Positions 58,779-64,000 of a stretch of DNA of 64,000 bases are shown here, piece after piece. The stretch's first letter is position 1, and each line of letters opens with the position of its first letter. The translations under genes were made by a program, and so were the position numbers. The stretch comes from Bryum argenteum (Eukaryota; Streptophyta; Bryopsida; Bryales; Bryaceae), in NCBI GenBank assembly GCA_037043015.1, contig CM073326.1, positions 13,834,345 through 13,898,344 of the forward strand, in the 5' to 3' direction. The notes below the pieces were generated by a model. It made no database searches. It was not told the origin of the DNA and saw only the letters and a program-made list of their open reading frames with translations.

Positions 58779-59441
58779 TCAATAAAAGCGACTCACCAAT
58801 GCTTCTTCGCCTCGATTGATGTCACTAGCTTGATTGTCGAAATCCGATGAGAGTAAGAGATCGACGTAGCGTCCCCTTGTCGTGAGTGATCGGATCTTTG
58901 TTGTAGCCCATCGAACCTTTTCATTTTCGCCAAATGCTTCGCAAAATCTCCAAAACGTCTTAAAGTTCTTCGAGAATTGGCGATCGTTTACCGAACAAGG
59001 GCAAAACCACGAGAGAGCATTACGTAAGCGAGCGAGTTTCAACAAGTCCAACACGCGCTCCTCCGTCGGATATCGTTGCCAGAAAGCGTTATCAACTCCG
59101 ATTTGGTTGACAAAACCTCGAAACTTGGAACGCGTTCCGTCGAACTTGTCAGGGAGACTAACTCTAGGCTCATTCCGTTGTTGAAACATTGGGTTTTGTT
59201 GAACTAAAGGTGTAGTCGCCTTCTCCGGTGTAGTAGCTTGAGACTGGTGAATCCTGGATGATGTTATCCCGGATGCTCCATCATTGTGAAGTCTTGCTAT
59301 GGCTCCTTCTATCTCCGCTTGTCTTTGTAATAACGTAGCAAGAGCATTCATGATGGCGTCCAATTTGGATTCCAAATTTTCAGCCATACTGACGTCTTGA
59401 TCTTTGACCAAATCTACGAATGAAAAGAAAAATTTTGACAA
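58779..59441 (-). pseudogene. Chromovirus Gag, about 220 codons
   Basis: The longest open frame of the element. A short leucine/glutamine-rich N-terminal coiled region (LDAIMNALATLLQRQAEIEG) precedes PRVSLPDKFDGTRSKFRGFV, YPTEERVLDLL, ALSWF, FGENEKVRWATTKIRSLTT and a disrupted C-terminus. This is the Gag type of sushi/Tf1-like and fungal chromoviruses, as far as I can judge from memory. Confidence 0.85.
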
Positions 59442-59675
59442 GAGAACAATAATGGTTTAGAGGAGGGTACTCCGCAAGTTCTAAAACGCCTCAAGACTCC
59501 AAGAAGAGGGGTAATCCACTCTCTCCAAGAAGAATAAGGTTCCAATAGTGAGGTGAAAGAGATATCAGTTTAGAGAAGGGTAATCCGCAACCTCTAAAAT
59601 ACTAGCATACCTTTGAGAAGAGGGGTAATCCACTCTCTAGCAAGAAGGGACTAGCTCTGATATCTGTGAGAAGGT

Positions 59676-59688
59676 AGTCTCGACAAAC
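59676..59688 (-). promoter_or_regulatory. Candidate self-primer binding site of the chromovirus
   Basis: Adjacent to the 5' LTR, the element strand reads GT then TTGTCGAGACT. These 11 bases are the exact reverse complement of AGTCTCGACAA, the predicted first 11 nt of the element's own RNA (59826 down to 59816). Tf1-type retrotransposons prime in this way instead of with a tRNA. Confidence 0.75.
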
Positions 59689-60058
59689 TGTCGGGGACAC
59701 GAAAACAAATGACAAGAAATATTTGGAAACTAACAAAAACTGACAAGAGCTTGGATCAACAAGAAGAGTACACGAACAACACCAAGAGATGTGAGCTAGA
59801 GCTCCAAGAGATGCGTTGTCGAGACTGAAGAACTCTTCAGCCTTGACTCCTATATATACTTCTAGAACCCAAGAAGCTTCTAGAAGTTCTACCAGCTAGG
59901 ATGCTTCTAGAAGGTTTCAGAGACTAGCTTCTAGAAGGTTCTAAAGACTTCCTTCTAGAAGATTCTAGAGACTTTTTTTCTAGAAGGTTCTAAAGACTTC
60001 TTTATAGAAGGTTCTAAAAACTTCTTTCTAGAAGGTTCTAGAGTCTATGTCCCTAATA
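59689..60058 (-). repeat. 5' LTR of the chromovirus (370 bp)
   Basis: This is the promoter-bearing LTR. On the element strand the U3 holds the heat-shock-element array, then TATATATA (59858-59851) and a predicted start at the A of TTCAGTCTC (59826), 32 bp from the TATA start. It is longer than the 3' LTR because of two additional 24-bp units. Confidence 0.95.
59862..60050 (-). promoter_or_regulatory. Heat-shock-element array in the LTR U3
   Basis: Seven perfect TTCTAGAA palindromes and one degenerate TTATAGAA are spaced about 18-25 bp apart, many within longer GAANNTTCNNGAA runs (for example GAACCTTCTAGAAGGAA and TTCTAGAAGCTTC). These are consensus heat-shock-factor binding sites. They lie immediately upstream of the TATA box on the transcribed strand. 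Whether the promoter is heat-responsive is inference. Confidence 0.8.
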
Positions 60059-60063
60059 GTCAG

Positions 60064-63000
60064 TCGATCAACACACAAGCCCGATCGGGTCCAATGCGGT
60101 AAAAAAGCGGCAAGAAATTCTTTCATGAAGTCGACAATTGAAATCTATACATGTACCAACGTTGTCATCATTGGCGAACACAAAGTGTGTGTTGCAGACG
60201 TTGAAGGAGATCATAGCTCCCACGCAAAAGATAGCATCAGTAGGAGTCCCAAGTCGGAACAACAGAAGTCAAGTTCGGCGGTCATTACTCCAAATTCGGT
60301 AACATTTGCGAGGTCGTTGCATGCGGAATCACAGACATCACCAAAAATTCCATCAATACTGATTCTTTCGGCATTGCCGAATCCAAATTTACACATGTTT
60401 CCAGGCACATATCTCTAATTGTTAATTTCACTGTTTACACACGAGGCCACGAGATGTGACGACACTCTTCACTTGACACTTTATTTGCTAAGGACAAGGT
60501 CGTACATCCTATATTTATTGCGGTTGACAGAAATTGAACGACTTATACATGCCTCTCTGTTACATGTTTTTTCTCTTTTCCTTAGTAAAGGTGCCCATGC
60601 ATTCTTGTTTTTCTCCAATACATTGCACAAAGTCGGAAGGGCAGACTTCAAATAGTGCAAGTCTAAAGCACACATGTACCTTGCAAATTGTATTGTGAGC
60701 ACATGAAACATTCAAAATTAGATTTTATTTGCGTTGTCTTCTCAACTATGAGTTTTAAAGTTTCATAGTTCGTCATTTTTGCAAGTGGAATCTCATTCAT
60801 GGTGTTTATTCACAAAAACCTAGGAAGCAAGGGACTGTCCGACTATTTTCAGATCCCGAATATAGCATATTTTGGAATGAATGCAAACTCAAAACTAGTC
60901 AAAAGTTCATAAGAATTGACCTACTTAATCTTTAGCTACATTCTTATAAGATCTTATAATTACTTTTTTAATATTTATCTCCAAATTAGGCTTCCACAAA
61001 ATTTAGTTTTTGAGAATTTTTTTACCTTTTTCTAGCATGCAGACCCCAAAGACATTCAGACGTTAATGGAGTGTGTGTTCCATGCTTTAAAGAAGATAAA
61101 ATAGCGTTTTTTTCTCTAAACTAGTGTGCTTTGTCATTTTGTAACTATCAAGTGAAAGTTCGTTTTCAAGTTTGTCTATCCATTTTTTTTCTTTATTTTT
61201 AATATTGATTCAAGACATATTCTATTAATAAAATATTTGAAGTTGAATTGATTGTTAAATATTATCAAATTATAGGTTGGAATCAAAATAAACATCCATG
61301 AACTTTCTATATAATTAGCATCATTTAGTAAAAGTTCATGGATAGGAACACCATTAATAGTTCGAGGTGTACCATTAAGCTGTTCAATACAGTCTACCAT
61401 ACCTTTCAAACTAGTGTTTCAAGATACTCTAGCATGATGCACCACTTCAGAATATCATACAAAAATATCAAATAATGTCGTATCTCAATCTATAATAGCT
61501 TCTACGTTATATCTATAATTATGATATCTGCCAAAATAATCCGTAGTTTGCTGGTTTCCTGATAGATCCTCTCGAACGAGAATGCAATCAATCACTCCGC
61601 ACCTTTGCGGAATGCCATGTTTTGCTTCTAATTTTGCATTCACACTCTGCAACCTTTTAGAATCTGCTCATATGAACTGATGGCGACCACGGCAAATAAA
61701 TGAGTGTACGAAGTTAATGAAAATTTTAGACACCACAAAATTTGAAACACCAAACATCTCTCTTATTGTTGTTACAAAATCTTCGGTAGAGAATCTGTAA
61801 CAACAATACTATTTGCCGACTAAATTCTAATTTTTTATTTGGCAAGTTTGCAATACCAAGAAGAGGATAGGTTTCTGAATCTACTCTCACTAGTTCAATA
61901 ACGTAATGAAAATTTGTAACAAATACTCGAAGTAATTATGTAAATCTTTTATGATCATCTACAATGATGTGACCAAAAAACTGATCGCACCACTGAATAC
62001 TCTGTAGTTTAATATACTAATATCGCAAATTAATATCATTCAATTGTTTCTCAATCAATGTCTCATTTGTTATTAAACAAATCATGTCTTCTTGAGTAAA
62101 GTCTCCTAGTTACATTTTTTTCTTAATATTATTTTCCTTGATTCTTCTCATTGATGATGATAAAGAAAACGTATTAGTAAACATAAAAAATATAGGGTTA
62201 TTGGTCATCTGGAGTCTCTGAATTTACGTTTCAGACCATCTCAATAAAATAATCGTAACGATCACTTCAATGAATCTAGATCGCTCCATCGTCATATATA
62301 TATATCCTTCAAAAGTAAATTCAAAATTTTTTATAATCACTATTTTGTTTTCATAAAATCTTTATTCCAATCTAAAATACATAGATAAAATCACATAATT
62401 TTACACTCATAAGTTATACAATGCAAATGTATTTAAGAATTTAAATAAATGATAAACAAGAAAAAACTTAACATAAAACTCTTGAATAAAGGTTTTGATG
62501 CTTGCTTTTAGTGAATGGGTGAATAAAAACGATATTAAAAGAAACCTTGAGTTAAAAAGCTCATATTCTAGCAAGATTCCACGAACAAAGTATTCATAAT
62601 AATTTTAACTGAATGAGCTAACAAAGAGAACTTAACAATTAACTATGTCTTAAAAGATCCACATCTACCTTTAAACCCAAGGATAAAATTTTGATAATAA
62701 TGTTGAAAGAACATGTCATTGAGAAGAAATTAAAAAGTAACTATGTCTTGTAGGTCCATGTGCTAGCCTCTATCGTAAGAATTGAATTCAAACTCTCATG
62801 TGAAGTAAAACAATATTTTTCTATTGCATAGATGTAGCCAACTGATATTAGATATGAAATGAAAAACTTGATCCAGCCTCTGAAGTCTGAAAAACTGATA
62901 TATTAAAAGAAGTACATTTTAAAGAATTCAGCATCTTAATTTCATTATAAACATGTACTATTCATAAAAGAATAGTGCTAGAATTCAAGGATCAACACAC

Positions 63001-64000
63001 ATGACGCCAAACCATGCGAAGAAAATAAAATTGGCCTCTTATCAGTGATGGTGGAAAACTAGTCACGTGAATTTCAAAAAATTCTGGAAAGTTCAATATA
63101 TTAGAAAATTATTGATAACATCAATTTTGTTACAAATAGGTTTTGTATGTCCCGTTCTGAATAAGCTTAAAAGTAACTTATATACAGTCACAATCATATT
63201 TGAAACTTGACCCAAGCTTAAAGGCATGAAAAAATTTATAAACAAAAACTTTTATAAATCTCACTCGCTAAAGAATGGAAGTATCAAAAAACATTATTAT
63301 TACAGGCTTAAAAAGAAAAATTCAGCCTTGTTCAATAGAAAGCTGAAACTCCAAGATGCAAAAAAATAATGTGATTTTTTAGGAATTTCCTTAACTACAT
63401 TGTCATATTTTGATGTTTTTAAAAGTGCAAGCTTTCGAGTGGAAACGTTACTTAAATCTGATCAATTCTAAAGCTAGGATTTAATTACACTTATCCTCAT
63501 TCTCTAATTTTGATTGACTTTATCCTTGTTGAATCAAAAAATCTCTTAGTTTTAGAATATTTTTTAATCACTTTTTAATCTTTTCGTCAACATTTATTAT
63601 TTAAAATTTAAAAATATTATTTATCTTTAGTCACTTGTTGAAAAATGAATTAGAAATATGAATTGTAATTATGAATAAACAAATTAGGTTCTTTATACAT
63701 TGGAATAAAAATCAAACAAATGTGCTTGTCACGACTTATTATTTTACACTTATTTCAATCAATATCATACTTATATTTATTTGCATATAATGTTAAGTTT
63801 TTGTAATCAATTCGTGCTGCAAACAAAAATTTGATTACTATCTTTTGTGTGTAGTGTATGCTATGCGAAAGGTTAGGATTATAACTATGTATATACTTAT
63901 ATTCATGCTTAAAATCTCCTCTTCTTCATAATAAATTTTTGAAGACTTTGAAACCGAGTCGAAATATTTCTTGATATCAATTTAAAAGAAGATGTGCACT
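60064..64000. other. AT-rich right flank, no gene recognised
   Basis: 60064-60420 has short overlapping open frames on both strands without a domain I know. From about 60700 onward the DNA is strongly AT-rich with only short frames (for example 61176-61409). I see no tRNA, rRNA or clear repeat structure. Confidence 0.5.

Larger units (their letters stand above)
45309..60058 (-). mobile_element. Ty3/gypsy chromovirus, split by a nested copia element
   Basis: A minus-strand LTR retrotransposon, about 5.95 kb once the nested copia insertion (46153-54955 with its duplicated target) is discounted. It runs from the 5' LTR at the right (59689-60058), through primer site, Gag, protease, RT, RNase H, integrase and C-terminal chromodomain (to 54966), to the polypurine tract AAAGGAGAGGGTGA beside the 3' LTR (45309-45629). 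A GTCAG duplication flanks both ends. The Gag (PDKFDGTRSKFRGFVNQI, YPTEERVLDLL, ATTKIRSL) and chromodomain place it with sushi/Tf1/Tcn1-like chromoviruses rather than the common plant CRM/Tekay types; this is from memory of the families. Many frameshifts make this copy non-functional. Confidence 0.95.

Noticed and set aside
59651-59665. TATCAGAGC on the element strand, as a tRNA-iMet primer site for the chromovirus
   Set aside because: It lies about 24-30 nt from the LTR edge, too far for a primer site, and the TG preceding GTATCAGAGC is missing. The 11-nt self-complementary site abutting the LTR fits better.
60068-60408. Two minus-strand open frames next to the chromovirus as a disrupted host gene
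   Set aside because: Cys-rich peptides without a recognisable domain. The left flank of the insertion does not extend either frame.
1-64000. CRISPR arrays, bacterial operons, tRNA or rRNA genes
   Set aside because: The DNA is a plant nuclear sequence with spliceosomal introns. No direct-repeat/spacer array or tRNA-like cloverleaf was seen by eye.

Overview
This window is nuclear DNA from a land plant. It carries intron-rich, typically plant genes: a TSET/TPLATE-complex small subunit, a CFL1-type WW protein, a GUX xylan glucuronosyltransferase, a CYP72-clan P450 and a plant hyccin. It also carries an IQUB orthologue. IQUB is a radial-spoke protein of motile cilia, so the plant probably makes swimming sperm: a bryophyte, lycophyte, fern, or a cycad/Ginkgo-type gymnosperm. 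I cannot name the species. A sushi/Tcn1-like chromovirus would fit a seed-free plant best.

Layout. 1-4430 is AT-rich repeat debris. 4430-5115 is a 14-bp minisatellite. 6639-7871 (-) is a CFL1-like WW gene. 8322-9535 is a large inverted-repeat element with a MITE inside it. 12632-12733 is a Stowaway MITE, followed by TOM7 (12941-13117, +). IQUB (14516-16793, -) and LOLITE/TSPOON (17532-17972, +) are head to head. 18-24 kb is gene-poor, with a ~0.8-kb tandem duplication and a KIN17-like pseudogene. The P450 (24399-27691, +) has four exons. GUX (29128 to ~32510, -) has a fragment of its own last exon downstream. 34-35.4 kb holds a duplicated repeat, one copy split by a Mutator-like MITE. Hyccin (35575-38646, +) and an SDR gene (39412-41533, +) follow. 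45309-60058 is one nested transposon complex. 60-64 kb is AT-rich with no recognisable gene.

The most interesting object is the transposon nest. Four insertions sit inside one another and each has clean target-site duplications: a chromodomain Ty3/gypsy element (TSD GTCAG), a Ty1/copia element in its 3' region (TSD AGCGT), a 1.6-kb LTR-like element in the copia RNase H (TSD CTCTT), and a 2.6-kb CACTA element inside that (TSD CTA). The chromovirus has two striking features. Its LTR U3 carries six to eight palindromic heat-shock elements upstream of a TATA box. The first 11 nt of its predicted transcript are complementary to a site 2 nt inside the 5' LTR boundary, which is the arrangement for Tf1-type self-priming. 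The copia element has instead a primer site matching the anticodon arm of initiator tRNA-Met, the half-tRNA arrangement known from Drosophila copia and yeast Ty5. Its LTRs differ at one position although its coding region is defective, which suggests recent mobilisation in trans.

The host genes do not form a pathway. They cover mitochondrial import, endocytosis, sperm motility, PI4P signalling, xylan decoration and small-molecule metabolism. Exon boundaries were placed by hand from GT/AG sites, reading-frame phase and remembered family sequences; no alignment or search was run.
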